Shown piece by piece: positions 8,393 to 17,440 of a stretch of 64,000 nucleotides of DNA. The stretch is taken from NCBI RefSeq assembly GCF_947492535.1, contig NZ_CANLNH010000002.1:310001-374000 (forward strand), in the 5' to 3' direction. The translations under genes were made by a program, and so were the position numbers. The stretch comes from an uncultured Dokdonia sp. Lineage in GTDB: Bacteria; Bacteroidota; Bacteroidia; Flavobacteriales; Flavobacteriaceae. The notes under the pieces were generated by a model. That model did not search any database and was not told where the DNA came from. It was given only the letters and a program-made list of their open reading frames with translations. The stretch's first letter is position 1, and each line of letters starts with the position of its first letter.

Positions 8393-10024
8393 TTATACAG
8401 GAAGCGTGAAAGAAGTAATAGTTCCTTTATTCTGTGTACTTTCTATTGTTAAAATTCCATTGTGGATCTCTATAAATTGCTTAGATAAAATGAGACCTAA
8501 ACCAGAGCCTTTTTCTTGTAAAGTTCCTTTTTGAGTTGTTATTTTAGTAACATCAAATAAAGAATTAAGATATTCTTCAGGCATACCAATACCATTATCT
8601 TCAATACTAAAAGAAAAGGAAGTATCTACTTTATTTAGCTCTATAACGACAACCCCATCAGGATGAGAATATTTTATAGCATTAGATAATAAGTTACGAA
8701 CAACAGTCGCAATCATATTCTTGTCTGCCATTACTTTGACGTCTGTACTGGCCTCTATAACTATGTTTATATTTTTTCTAAGGGCTTGTTGTTTCTGTGT
8801 CTTTATTTGATCTTTTACAAGGCTAAGAATATCAATTTTTTGTGGCTCATAGTGAGTTTTACCTGTTTGGATTTTTGACCACTTCAATAAATTATCTAAA
8901 AGAGAGAGACTATTTTTACTGGAGTCCCCAAGAGCCTCTATGATCTGATTTGTTTGATTGTTTGGCTTCTGTTCTTCTTTTAAAAGATCTAGAAAATTAA
9001 TAACAGAAGATAAAGGACTTCTAAGATCATGAGCAATGATGGTAAAAAATTTATTTTTTGTTGCAACAAGTTCTGATAGTTCCTTTTTTTGTTTAGCAAT
9101 TGTTCTGTTTTTACGCTTATAAAAATATAGTTGAATAATAATAAAAAGCATAAAACTTAACAATAAGGTATACCATAAGATCATTAATAATAACAATCTA
9201 GGATTCCTTTTATAGGAATCTTTGTAGGCAGTTTCTATAATAAACTTTTTATTGAAAAATGGAATTTGTGTGCCTATAAAATCTTCATCCTTTAGATCAA
9301 AATTTCTCCAGTACTGTTCATCTTTTTTAGTATTGTATATTTTTTTACCGTCATATACACGTTCTCTATCAAACTCTACACCCGTAGACGTTTTAAATCT
9401 AAAAGTATATTGTGTAGTATCTATATTGCTATATACACGATCAATAATAGGTTTGAAATCTTTTATAATAGAAAAGTAGCCCATGTCCTTGTTAAGAGAA
9501 CTATACGCTTTGAAACCAATAGGAAGCCCTACGCGACCTTCCACAATATTATATGGGTTAAAGGCGACATAGTCTCTTCTTTTTAGTTTCTTTTCCATGA
9601 GTTTGACCCCTTTTTCGCTTACAAGGTCTTTAATAGATGTTCCAATAAGATCGCTAGGATCTATTAGGTCTTTAGTAAAAGAATATTTAAAAAAATGTGT
9701 TGAATCTATATACGAAATAACATAACTATCATCTATTGGGAGACTAGATAACTGATAATCTACAAATTGATGAAGTGCTTCTTGAGAGGGAAATTCATTT
9801 GATAGTTTAACATATGAACGTATACCTGACATTAAAGTGGCATAGTTGTTCAGAGCATTTTGAAAATCGGATGCTGTTTTTTTGTTTAACTTTTCTAAAC
9901 GTATTTTTCTGTTTTCTTTTTCTTTTTCGGTGATATATGAATCAGCCCAAAATACTAGAATACCACTTATTATAGCAAATAGTGCAAAAACAGAATAATA
10001 TTTTTTAGGTAAACGAAAAGACAT
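8393..10024 (-). CDS. Membrane sensor histidine kinase
   Basis: 543 residues. One membrane segment at ~10-27, an extracytoplasmic sensor region of ~250 residues (it resembles a CHASE-type ligand domain; not certain), a second membrane segment at ~280-302, then HisKA with the phospho-acceptor in FFTIIAHDLRSPLSSVINFL and a HATPase_c domain with N box (VVRNLLSNAIKYS), DNGIGMP and GSGLGLIL. No receiver domain and no response regulator beside it, so its partner is elsewhere. It sits inside a cluster that in other flavobacteria usually runs straight from rnc to IPExxVD. The signal sensed is unknown. Confidence 0.9.
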   Translation of the reverse strand: MSFRLPKKYYSVFALFAIISGILVFWADSYITEKEKENRKIRLEKLNKKTASDFQNALNNYATLMSGIRSYVKLSNEFPSQEALHQFVDYQLSSLPIDDSYVISYIDSTHFFKYSFTKDLIDPSDLIGTSIKDLVSEKGVKLMEKKLKRRDYVAFNPYNIVEGRVGLPIGFKAYSSLNKDMGYFSIIKDFKPIIDRVYSNIDTTQYTFRFKTSTGVEFDRERVYDGKKIYNTKKDEQYWRNFDLKDEDFIGTQIPFFNKKFIIETAYKDSYKRNPRLLLLMILWYTLLLSFMLFIIIQLYFYKRKNRTIAKQKKELSELVATKNKFFTIIAHDLRSPLSSVINFLDLLKEEQKPNNQTNQIIEALGDSSKNSLSLLDNLLKWSKIQTGKTHYEPQKIDILSLVKDQIKTQKQQALRKNINIVIEASTDVKVMADKNMIATVVRNLLSNAIKYSHPDGVVVIELNKVDTSFSFSIEDNGIGMPEEYLNSLFDVTKITTQKGTLQEKGSGLGLILSKQFIEIHNGILTIESTQNKGTITSFTLPV

Positions 10025-10049
10025 CTAGAGTTAGGGCTCTGTTAAACAA

Positions 10050-10057
10050 CAAATGTA
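10050..10057 (-). promoter_or_regulatory. Likely -7 box for the sensor kinase
   Basis: On the minus strand TACATTTG fits TAnnTTTG exactly, 25 bp before the kinase ATG, in the 55-bp gap after rnc. No good -33 element seen. It would make the kinase an independent transcription unit. Confidence 0.4.
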
Positions 10058-10079
10058 AATAAAATCTTAAAGACTTTCT

Positions 10080-10817
10080 TTATTTGTTTTCTATTTGTCG
10101 TTGAAACACGTAAAAAGACCGTTTAGATGCGATTTCTTCAGCCTTTTTCTTAGACGTTGCCCGTGCTTTCGCTATAATTTTACCGTCAATATATAATCGA
10201 ACAGCAAAATGTTTAACGGTATCTTTTCCTGTATCTTCATAGGTGTCAAACTTAAAAGTTTTCTTTTCTTTTTGGCACCATTCTATAAGAACACTCTTAT
10301 AACTTATAATTCTACCTTCAAGTTTTTCGATGTCTACATAAGGATTAATAACCCTCTTATAGATAAACTTTTTACAATATGGATAGCCTCTGTCTAAATA
10401 TATTGCACCGATAAGTGCTTCGAATAAATTTCCATGAATATTAACTCCAAAATTCTCTTTTGGAATATTTGCTTTTACATATCGTAATAAATTGAGCTCA
10501 TTACCCAATTCATTTAGGTGTTTTCTACTTACAACTTTAGAGCGCATTTTGGTAAGATATCCTTCATTTCCACCTTGAACAGCTTCAAAAAGATGTGCAG
10601 CGATAACAGCGCCTAGCATTGCATCACCTAAAAACTCTAATCGTTCATAATTTAAAGGGTTGCCATCTTCTTTTTTAAGTCCTAAGGATCTATGTGTAAA
10701 AGCCTTTTCATAATGGCTTATGTCTTTAGGTTTAAACCCCAAGATACTTTGCATGCGCATAAAAAAAATCCCGTTCGTATTTGAACGGGAAGAAAATATT
10801 TTTTTTATGGCGCTCAT
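10080..10817 (-). CDS. rnc: Ribonuclease III
   Basis: 245 residues. RNase III signature ERLEFLGDAMLGAVIA (near residues 60-75), the second acidic cluster FEALIGAIYLDRGY, and a C-terminal double-stranded RNA binding domain (SYKSVLIEWCQ...KAEEIASKRSF). It cuts double-stranded RNA during rRNA and mRNA processing. The start at 10817 lies 4 bp after the fabF stop; an internal ATG at 10760 would remove 19 residues. I prefer the long form because the extra SSRSNTNGIFF segment resembles the N-termini of flavobacterial homologues as I remember them. The DNA coding for those residues forms a terminator-like hairpin (10761-10790). Confidence 0.92.
   Translation of the reverse strand: MSAIKKIFSSRSNTNGIFFMRMQSILGFKPKDISHYEKAFTHRSLGLKKEDGNPLNYERLEFLGDAMLGAVIAAHLFEAVQGGNEGYLTKMRSKVVSRKHLNELGNELNLLRYVKANIPKENFGVNIHGNLFEALIGAIYLDRGYPYCKKFIYKRVINPYVDIEKLEGRIISYKSVLIEWCQKEKKTFKFDTYEDTGKDTVKHFAVRLYIDGKIIAKARATSKKKAEEIASKRSFYVFQRQIENK
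10761..10790 (-). terminator. Terminator-like hairpin within the 5' coding region of rnc
   Basis: On the minus strand: TCCCGTTC, six-base loop, GAACGGGA (10790-10783 and 10776-10769), followed at once by eight T residues (10768-10761). It has the form of a strong intrinsic terminator, yet lies in codons ~10-19 of rnc, just before an internal ATG. It may attenuate rnc relative to fabF or be a processing site. Confidence 0.55.
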
Positions 10818-10821
10818 ACTA

Positions 10822-12075
10822 TTAAGCGTCTATTTTTTTGAATAGCACACAAGCATTATGACCTCCAAAACCGAAGGTATTACTCATCGCTACATTAATT
10901 TCTTTAGGTTGTGCCTCATTTAATGTAAGATTAAATGAAGAATCAATACGTTCGTCTACAACACTATGATTAATTGTTGGAGGCACTAAACTATGTTTCA
11001 TAGCAAGAATAGAAGCAATAGCCTCTATCGCTCCAGCGGCACCTAAAAGGTGACCTGTCATAGATTTTGTAGAATTAATATTGATGTTTTTTGCGTGATC
11101 TCCAAAAACTTTAGAAATAGCTTTTAATTCGGCGACATCTCCTAAAGGAGTAGAAGTACCATGTGTATTAATATGATCTACGTCTTGAGGAGTCATTCCT
11201 GCATCACGTAAACAATTAAGCATTACACGTTCTACACCAATTCCATCAGGATGCGGTGCTGTCATATGATAGGCATCACTAGACATTCCTCCACCTACAA
11301 CTTCTGCGTAGATATGAGCCCCTCTAGCTTTTGCATGTTCATATTCTTCTAATATCAATGCGCCTGAACCTTCTCCTAAAACAAAACCATCACGTGTAGC
11401 ATCAAAAGGTCTTGATGCTGCTTGTGGATCGTCATTTCTAGTAGATAAGGCATGCATTGCATTAAATCCTCCCATTCCTGCTTGTGTCACAGCAGCTTCA
11501 CTTCCTCCCGTTACAATGATATCACAATGCCCTAAACGTATATAGTTCATAGCATCGATCATTGCATTTGCAGAAGAAGCACAAGCAGAGACCGTTGTAT
11601 AATTTGGTCCCATAAAGCCATGCTTAATAGAGATATTACCAGGTGCAATATCTGCGATCATTTTAGGAATAAAGAAAGGATTAAATCGAGGTGTACCATC
11701 ACCTTGAGCAAAATTAATAACTTCATTTTGAAAAGTTTCTAATCCTCCAATTCCGGCACCCCAAATAACACCTACTCTAAATTTATCAACTTTTTCTAGG
11801 TCAATTCCAGCATCATTGATGGCTTCGTCTGAAGCCACCAATGCGTACTGGGCAAATTTATCTAACCTTCTAGCTTCTTTACGATCAAAAAAATCTAGAG
11901 CGTTAAAGTTTTTAAGTTCACAAGCAAATTTTGTTTTGAACTTTTCTGCATCATAATATGTAATAGGAGCACACCCACTTTTTCCTGTGGATAATCCATC
12001 CCAGTACTCTTGAATATTATTTCCTATTGGTGTAAGTGCACCAAGTCCAGTAACTACTACTCGCTTTAACTCCAT
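10822..12075 (-). CDS. fabF: Beta-ketoacyl-ACP synthase II
   Basis: 417 residues. Condensing enzyme of fatty acid elongation, joining malonyl-ACP to acyl-ACP. The Cys-His-His triad is visible: nucleophile in TTVSACASSANAMIDAM, first His in HINTHGTSTPLGD, second in TGHLLGAAGAIEA. The N-terminal RVVVTGLGALTPIGN and C-terminal NTFGFGGHNA are diagnostic. It follows acpP by 12 bp and precedes rnc by 4 bp, the standard arrangement in Bacteroidota. Confidence 0.97.
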   Translation of the reverse strand: MELKRVVVTGLGALTPIGNNIQEYWDGLSTGKSGCAPITYYDAEKFKTKFACELKNFNALDFFDRKEARRLDKFAQYALVASDEAINDAGIDLEKVDKFRVGVIWGAGIGGLETFQNEVINFAQGDGTPRFNPFFIPKMIADIAPGNISIKHGFMGPNYTTVSACASSANAMIDAMNYIRLGHCDIIVTGGSEAAVTQAGMGGFNAMHALSTRNDDPQAASRPFDATRDGFVLGEGSGALILEEYEHAKARGAHIYAEVVGGGMSSDAYHMTAPHPDGIGVERVMLNCLRDAGMTPQDVDHINTHGTSTPLGDVAELKAISKVFGDHAKNININSTKSMTGHLLGAAGAIEAIASILAMKHSLVPPTINHSVVDERIDSSFNLTLNEAQPKEINVAMSNTFGFGGHNACVLFKKIDA

Positions 12076-12087
12076 AAATAATAAGAC

Positions 12088-12321
12088 TTATTTTGCCTCT
12101 TCTATATATGATATTGCTTGACCTACGGTAGCAATGTTCTCGGCTTGATCATCTGGAATTTGAATATCAAATTCTTTTTCAAACTCCATAATAAGTTCAA
12201 CAGTGTCTAGTGAATCGGCACCTAAGTCGTTTGTGAAGCTAGCTTCGGTTACAACTTCGTTCTCGTCTACACCTAATTTGTCTACGATGATAGCCTTTAC
12301 TCTTGATGCAATGTCTGACAT
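12088..12321 (-). CDS. acpP: Acyl carrier protein
   Basis: 77 residues, acidic, with [12 protein letters not shown]; the Ser of DSL is where 4'-phosphopantetheine is attached. It carries growing acyl chains for FabF and for plsC-type acyltransferases. First gene of the minus-strand cluster; its promoter region is shared back-to-back with purN. Confidence 0.97.
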   Translation of the reverse strand: MSDIASRVKAIIVDKLGVDENEVVTEASFTNDLGADSLDTVELIMEFEKEFDIQIPDDQAENIATVGQAISYIEEAK

Positions 12322-12352
12322 AATTTCTAAATTTAATTTTTTAATTAAGTGG

Positions 12353-12360
12353 CAAAAATA
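12353..12360 (-). promoter_or_regulatory. -7 box for acpP-fabF-rnc
   Basis: Minus strand TATTTTTG fits TAnnTTTG, 31 bp before the acpP ATG. A second similar box (ATATTTTTG) lies further upstream near 12400. The intergenic space also drives purN in the other direction. Confidence 0.5.
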
Positions 12361-12501
12361 ACAAACCTTTATGGTTTGATCACTATTGCCGCAAAAATAT
12401 GAAGGTAATTTACGTAAATATTAAATAATTTCTCTAATAAAAACCTTCAAATTGTTAATAATAATCGTTTGTTTTGCACATTATAACAGTGTCATAAATA
12501 T

Positions 12502-13092
12502 ATGAAACGTATTGTAATTTTTGCTTCGGGTAACGGTACAAATGCCCAACGTATTATTAATCATTTTAAGGGTCGTACGGATGCTCAAGTCGTGCAAGTG
12601 CTCAGTAACAACAAGGATGCCAAAGTTTTAGAGCGTGCAAATAAGAGTCAAATAAGTGCCATTAGTTTTAACAGAACAGCACTCTATAAAACCGACGATA
12701 TTGTACATCTTTTACAAGCAACAAAACCTGACTTAATTGTCTTGGCAGGATTTTTATGGCTTTTTCCAGAAAAAATAATTAATCTGTTTCCTGAGCAAAT
12801 TATCAATATTCATCCTGCATTATTACCTAATTTTGGAGGTAAAGGTATGTATGGGAAGCATGTTCATGAAGCTGTATACGCTTTTGCGAAAGCGCATAAA
12901 GGGCAAAAAACCTATACGGGAATTACAATACATAAGGTAACACCAGAATATGATAAAGGAGATTATATCTTCCAAGAAAAAGTAGAAGTTACCCCAAAAG
13001 ACACGCCAGAAACAATAGCCGAAAAAGTACATCAATTAGAGTATGAACACTTTCCTGTAGTAATAGAAAGGCTCTTATTTAATACGAAATAG
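12502..13092 (+). CDS. purN: Phosphoribosylglycinamide formyltransferase
   Basis: 196 residues. IVIFASGNGTNAQRIINHF at the start, the catalytic stretch INIHPALLPNFGGKGMYG (Asn, His) and the later D of KVTPEYDKGDYI identify PurN. It transfers a formyl group from 10-formyl-tetrahydrofolate to GAR in purine synthesis. A degenerate copy of the palindrome (one T for C) lies at 12880-12893 and is read as YAFAKAH, in a surface-loop position after the catalytic His. purF lies 2.4 kb downstream on the same strand. Confidence 0.95.
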   Translation: MKRIVIFASGNGTNAQRIINHFKGRTDAQVVQVLSNNKDAKVLERANKSQISAISFNRTALYKTDDIVHLLQATKPDLIVLAGFLWLFPEKIINLFPEQIINIHPALLPNFGGKGMYGKHVHEAVYAFAKAHKGQKTYTGITIHKVTPEYDKGDYIFQEKVEVTPKDTPETIAEKVHQLEYEHFPVVIERLLFNTK

Positions 13093-13156
13093 AGATGAGA
13101 TTTCCGCCTTCGCTGAAATTGAGAAATGAAAATATACCCGCTTACGGGACATAACA

Positions 13157-13795
13157 ATGAGTAAAAAGAAAGAAAAGTTTTATGTGGTTTGGCAAGGTAA
13201 GAGACCAGGCATTTATCTTACTTGGAAAGACTGTAAGGCAATGATAGATGGTTTTGCAGGAGCACAGTATAAATCTTTTCCAACCTTTGCAGAAGCAAAA
13301 ACGGCGTATAATAAAGACTATGCTGATGTAAAAGGAACTTCTAAAAAAAAGAAAGTGCTTACTCCAGAAGAAAAAGCCAAATATGGAGAACCTAATCTAT
13401 ATTCTATTGCCGTAGATGCTGCGAGTTCAGGAAATCCAGGCATTATGGAGTATAGAGGAGTAGATACACAAACAGTAAAGCAACTTTTTCATCAAGGACC
13501 TTTTAAACAAGGAACAAATAATATAGGAGAGTTCTTAGCGCTTGTACATGGGTTAGCATATCTAAAAAAAATAGGGAGTGATCGTATTATTTATTCAGAT
13601 TCTCGTATTGCTATAGGTTGGGTGAAAAAGAAAGCCTGCAATACAAAACTTCAAGAAAGTCCTCGTAATAAAGAAGTATATGATCTTGTACGTCGTGCCG
13701 AAAAATGGCTAAAAACAAATACGTACACAACTACTATTGTCAAGTGGGAAACAAAAGCTTGGGGAGAGATTCCTGCAGATTTTGGAAGAAAGTAA
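13157..13795 (+). CDS. Ribonuclease H with N-terminal viroplasmin/RHBD domain
   Basis: 212 residues. Residues ~4-48 (KFYVVWQGKRPGIYLTWKDC, then GAQYKSFPTFAEA) are the small hybrid-binding domain found at the N-terminus of eukaryotic RNase H1 and in caulimovirus viroplasmin. The RNase H fold follows, with acidic residues in AVDAASSGNPG, NNIGEFLALVHGL, IYSDSRIAIGW and a final PADFGRK. It removes RNA from RNA/DNA hybrids. A linker Lys-rich segment (TSKKKKVLTPEEKAK) separates the domains. No operon partner is obvious; the START gene follows after 59 bp. Confidence 0.9.
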   Translation: MSKKKEKFYVVWQGKRPGIYLTWKDCKAMIDGFAGAQYKSFPTFAEAKTAYNKDYADVKGTSKKKKVLTPEEKAKYGEPNLYSIAVDAASSGNPGIMEYRGVDTQTVKQLFHQGPFKQGTNNIGEFLALVHGLAYLKKIGSDRIIYSDSRIAIGWVKKKACNTKLQESPRNKEVYDLVRRAEKWLKTNTYTTTIVKWETKAWGEIPADFGRK

Positions 13796-13854
13796 TTACT
13801 TTTATACCCTTTGATTTGTAATTTTTTTAAAATTTGCGCTACTAAACCCCCGCT

Positions 13855-14469
13855 ATGAAGACATTGTTTTATCTTACTTTTTTTATGTTACTCTCTTTTG
13901 GTACAAGCACTCCAGAGAAATGGAAACTTAAAAAATCAAAAGATAATATAGAGATCTATACACGTGCATATCCAGATAGTCCTTTTAAAGAATTTAAAGC
14001 AACGTCTGTTATAGAGACTACTTTTGAAGAGTTATTGTTTGAACTATATGAAGCACCTACCTATACATCTTCTTGCGAATTTAACATAAGCTATCGTATT
14101 CCTAGTGATAAAGAAAACTCACGATTTTTTTATTATAAACAGGAAATGCCTTGGCCACTAAAAGATAGAGATGTAGTAACAGAGTTAAAACTAGTAGAAC
14201 ATACAGAAGATAGAATATACCTTTCTATAGAAACAGTATCTAATGTATTAGATGTTCAAGATAACTGTTTGCGTATTGAAAAACTTTCTGGGTTTTGGTT
14301 ATTAGAGAAAGAAGAAGAGGGTATAAGAGCGACACAACAAATACATATGGACCCAGGAGGTAGAGTGCCAGCTATTATTGTAAACCCACTTATAGTAAAA
14401 GGACCTTTTAAGACATTTACAGAGCTACATCGTAAGCTAGATTCATATAAAGAAATGTCTCAAAATTGA
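13855..14469 (+). CDS. START domain protein, exported
   Basis: 204 residues. A hydrophobic signal peptide (MKTLFYLTFFMLLSFGTS) precedes a START-like lipid-binding domain: WKLKKSKDNIEIYTRAYPDS, the central EMPWPLKDRDVV typical of bacterial START proteins, and a C-terminal helix GPFKTFTELHRKL. START domains enclose a hydrophobic ligand such as a lipid or sterol. Ligand unknown. No lipobox, so likely periplasmic. Confidence 0.82.
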   Translation: MKTLFYLTFFMLLSFGTSTPEKWKLKKSKDNIEIYTRAYPDSPFKEFKATSVIETTFEELLFELYEAPTYTSSCEFNISYRIPSDKENSRFFYYKQEMPWPLKDRDVVTELKLVEHTEDRIYLSIETVSNVLDVQDNCLRIEKLSGFWLLEKEEEGIRATQQIHMDPGGRVPAIIVNPLIVKGPFKTFTELHRKLDSYKEMSQN

Positions 14470-14505
14470 GACAAGATTTCGTGTTTTTCTTTTTCTTTAA
14501 AACTA

Positions 14506-14513
14506 TATCTTTG
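14506..14513 (+). promoter_or_regulatory. -7 box for the PfkB-family kinase
   Basis: TATCTTTG matches TAnnTTTG exactly, ending 13 bp before the ATG at 14527. The nearest upstream TTG (14466) is too far to be a good -33 box. Confidence 0.5.
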
Positions 14514-14526
14514 CAAAAAAACATAG

Positions 14527-15453
14527 ATGAGTAAATTAGTCATTGTTGGAAGTTGTGCATTTGATGCTATAGAAACTCCTTTTGGTAAAACAGATAAGAT
14601 TCTTGGTGGTGCTGCTACGTATATAGGTCTTTGTGCCTCACAATTTAAAAACGTAGATACCGCTATTGTATCTGTTGTTGGAGAAGATTTTCCACAAGAA
14701 TATATAAACCTTCTGACTAATAGAAATATTAATATAGAAGGATTAGAAGTAGTAAAAGGAGGAAAAACCTTTTTTTGGAGTGGTAAATATCATAATGATA
14801 TGAATACTCGTGACACCCTTGTTACAGAATTAAATACCCTTGGAGATTTTAACCCTCAAGTTCCTGCGAGTTATCAGGATGCAGAGATTGTAATGTTAGG
14901 TAACTTACAGCCTACTGTGCAACTTAGTGTCATTGAACAAATGACAGACCCTAAGCTAGTTATTCTCGATACTATGAATTTCTGGATGGATATTGCATTA
15001 GATGAACTTAAGACAACACTTAAAAAAGTAGATGTTATTACGATAAATGATGAGGAAGCTCGTCAATTAAGTGGAGAGTATTCTTTAGTGACGGCAGCTA
15101 GAAAGATTCATGAAATGGGTCCTAAATATGTAGTGATTAAAAAAGGAGAGCACGGAGCACTATTATTTCATAATGAAGAAGTGTTTTTTGCACCTGCATT
15201 ACCACTAGAAGAAGTATTTGATCCTACAGGAGCAGGAGATACTTTTGCTGGAGGATTTGCTGGATTTTTAGCAAGTAGCGGAGATATTACGTTTGAAAAT
15301 ATGAAACAAGCATTGATTTATGGATCTTGTCTCGCTTCCTTTACCGTAGAAAAATTTGGAACAGAACGACTAGAAAACGTAACAACCGAAGAAATAAGAA
15401 AACGTCTGCAGCAGTTTAAACAGCTAACGCAGTTTGAAATAGAACTTAATTAA
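14527..15453 (+). CDS. PfkB family carbohydrate/nucleoside kinase
   Basis: 308 residues. The N-terminal VGSCAFDAIETPFG and GGAATYIGLCAS, and the C-terminal signature DPTGAGDTFAGGFAGFL with catalytic Asp, define the ribokinase/PfkB family. It phosphorylates a sugar or nucleoside with ATP; the substrate cannot be read from sequence. It stands directly before purF, with a strong palindromic terminator between them, so a purine-related substrate is possible but only inferred. Confidence 0.88.
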   Translation: MSKLVIVGSCAFDAIETPFGKTDKILGGAATYIGLCASQFKNVDTAIVSVVGEDFPQEYINLLTNRNINIEGLEVVKGGKTFFWSGKYHNDMNTRDTLVTELNTLGDFNPQVPASYQDAEIVMLGNLQPTVQLSVIEQMTDPKLVILDTMNFWMDIALDELKTTLKKVDVITINDEEARQLSGEYSLVTAARKIHEMGPKYVVIKKGEHGALLFHNEEVFFAPALPLEEVFDPTGAGDTFAGGFAGFLASSGDITFENMKQALIYGSCLASFTVEKFGTERLENVTTEEIRKRLQQFKQLTQFEIELN

Positions 15454-15456
15454 TAT

Positions 15457-15484
15457 AAATGCGCCCCAAATTTGGGGCGCATTT
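15457..15484. terminator. Intrinsic terminator after PfkB kinase gene
   Basis: Perfect inverted repeat centred at 15470/15471: AAATGCGCCCCAAA and its complement, followed by TTTGCTTTT. It separates the kinase from purF. Confidence 0.85.
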
Positions 15485-15507
15485 GCTTTTACTATAAAGT
15501 ACCTACT

Positions 15508-17406
15508 ATGAGTGATGCAATAAAGCATGAATGTGGAATCGCCCTTATACGATTAAAAAAACCACTTAGCTATTATAAAGAGAAGTATGGAACTGCTTTT
15601 TATGGAGTAAATAAAATGTATCTAATGATGGAAAAGCAGCACAACCGTGGTCAAGACGGTGCTGGTTTTGCAAGTATTAAGTTAGATATGGCTCCTGGGC
15701 AGCGTTATATCTCAAGGCAACGATCTACAGAACAGCAACCTATTCAGGATATTTTTGCTCAGATTAATGGTCGTATTAATGAAGTCATGACGGCAAATCC
15801 AGATCGTAAAGATGATGTAGAATGGCAAAAAAGCAATGTTCCTTATTTAGGCGAGGTACTTATGGGACATGTACGATATGGAACTTTTGGAAAAAATAGT
15901 GTAGAAAGTGTACATCCATTTTTACGCCAAAATAATTGGATGCATCGTAACTTGATTGTTGCGGGTAATTTTAATATGACAAATGTAAGCACGCTTTTTA
16001 ATAAGCTTGTTTCATTAGGCCAGCACCCTAAAGAGCATGCAGATACCATTACTGTTATGGAAAAAATAGGGCATTTTCTTGATGATGAGGTGGCAAAATT
16101 ATATAAGAAATTAAAAAAAGAAGGATATAACAAGCAACAAGCTTCTCCTCAAATAGCAGAACGATTAAAAGTTGAAAAAATATTAAAAAGAGCCTCAAAA
16201 GACTGGGATGGCGGTTATGCTATGGTAGGTCTTTTAGGTCATGGAGATGCATTTGTGTTAAGAGATCCTGCAGGAATACGTCCAGCATATTACTATGAAG
16301 ATGATGAAGTAGCAGTGGTTGCAAGTGAACGTCCTGTAATTCAAACAGCATTTAATGTAGACTTTGATGATGTAAAGGAATTAGATCCTGGAAGTGCGCT
16401 AATAGTAAAGAAAAACGGAAAGTTAAGTATTAAAAAAGTATTAGAATCGCTTACGCGAAAAGCATGCTCATTTGAACGTATTTATTTTTCAAGAGGGAGT
16501 GATGCTGAGATATATCAAGAGCGTAAATTGTTAGGAAGACTTTTAATGCCAGAAGTACTTAAGAGCATAGATCACGATACTAAGAATACCGTTTTTAGTT
16601 TTATCCCTAATACAGCCGAAACTTCTTTTTATGGACTTGTAGAGGCTGCTCAAGATGAACTTAATAAACAAAAAGGAGAAGAGCTGTTAGCTTCAAAAGA
16701 AGACCTAGATAAGGAAACCGTTGAACGTATCCTTTCGCGAAAGCTAAGAACAGAAAAGATTGCGATAAAAGACGCAAAACTTAGAACCTTTATTACAGAA
16801 GATAGTAGTCGTGACGACCTAGTTGCCCATGTATATGACGTTACCTATGGCGTGATTCAACCTGAAGATAAACTTGTTATTATAGATGATAGTATTGTAA
16901 GAGGGACGACACTTAAAAAGAGTATTATTAAAATGATGGCGCGCCTTAATCCTAAAAAGATTATTGTTGTCTCTTCTGCTCCGCAAATACGTTATCCAGA
17001 TTGTTATGGTATTGATATGGCAAAACTGGAAGACTTTATTGCTTTTAGAGCGGCAATAGCCCTTCTTAAAGAAAATGGAAAAGAAGCTGTTATTTCAGAA
17101 GTATATGAAAAATGCAAAGCACAAGTAGATCTTAAAGATAAAGATGTACAAAACTTTGTAAAAGAAATTTATGACCCTTTTACAGATCAAGAAATTTCAT
17201 CAAAAATCTCAGAATTATTAAGTGATGAAACTGTAAAACCAGAAGTAGAAATCATTTATCAGACAGTAGAAAACCTTCATAAAGCATGTCCTAAAAATTT
17301 AGGAGATTGGTATTTTACGGGAGACTATCCTACCAATGGAGGGAATCGCGTTGTTAACCGTGCTTTTATAAATTATATGGAAGGAAATAGTGCCAGAGCT
17401 TATTAG
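15508..17406 (+). CDS. purF: Amidophosphoribosyltransferase (Bacteroidota long form)
   Basis: 632 residues from the ATG at 15508; an upstream TTG in frame lies inside the terminator and is rejected. The start is MSDAIKHECGIALIRL: Cys9 is the expected N-terminal nucleophile after removal of an 8-residue propeptide. Glutaminase signatures MEKQHNRGQDGAG and GHVRYGTFG follow, then the PRPP-binding motif VIIDDSIVRGTT. It makes 5-phosphoribosylamine from PRPP and glutamine, the first step of purine synthesis. It is longer than the ~500-residue E. coli enzyme; the extra length is mainly in the middle and at the C-terminus. An imperfect palindrome copy is at 16732-16743. Confidence 0.92.
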   Translation: MSDAIKHECGIALIRLKKPLSYYKEKYGTAFYGVNKMYLMMEKQHNRGQDGAGFASIKLDMAPGQRYISRQRSTEQQPIQDIFAQINGRINEVMTANPDRKDDVEWQKSNVPYLGEVLMGHVRYGTFGKNSVESVHPFLRQNNWMHRNLIVAGNFNMTNVSTLFNKLVSLGQHPKEHADTITVMEKIGHFLDDEVAKLYKKLKKEGYNKQQASPQIAERLKVEKILKRASKDWDGGYAMVGLLGHGDAFVLRDPAGIRPAYYYEDDEVAVVASERPVIQTAFNVDFDDVKELDPGSALIVKKNGKLSIKKVLESLTRKACSFERIYFSRGSDAEIYQERKLLGRLLMPEVLKSIDHDTKNTVFSFIPNTAETSFYGLVEAAQDELNKQKGEELLASKEDLDKETVERILSRKLRTEKIAIKDAKLRTFITEDSSRDDLVAHVYDVTYGVIQPEDKLVIIDDSIVRGTTLKKSIIKMMARLNPKKIIVVSSAPQIRYPDCYGIDMAKLEDFIAFRAAIALLKENGKEAVISEVYEKCKAQVDLKDKDVQNFVKEIYDPFTDQEISSKISELLSDETVKPEVEIIYQTVENLHKACPKNLGDWYFTGDYPTNGGNRVVNRAFINYMEGNSARAY

Positions 17407-17440
17407 ATTGATCTTAAGTAAATCACAAATCTCATATTTT

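Noticed and set aside
15472-15507. TTG start upstream of purF
   Set aside because: It lies in the terminator hairpin; the ATG at 15508 places the catalytic Cys at residue 9 after a normal short propeptide.
16449-16463. GCTTACGCGAAAAGC as another palindrome copy
   Set aside because: It has an extra base and two changes, so it is not symmetric; counted as chance resemblance.
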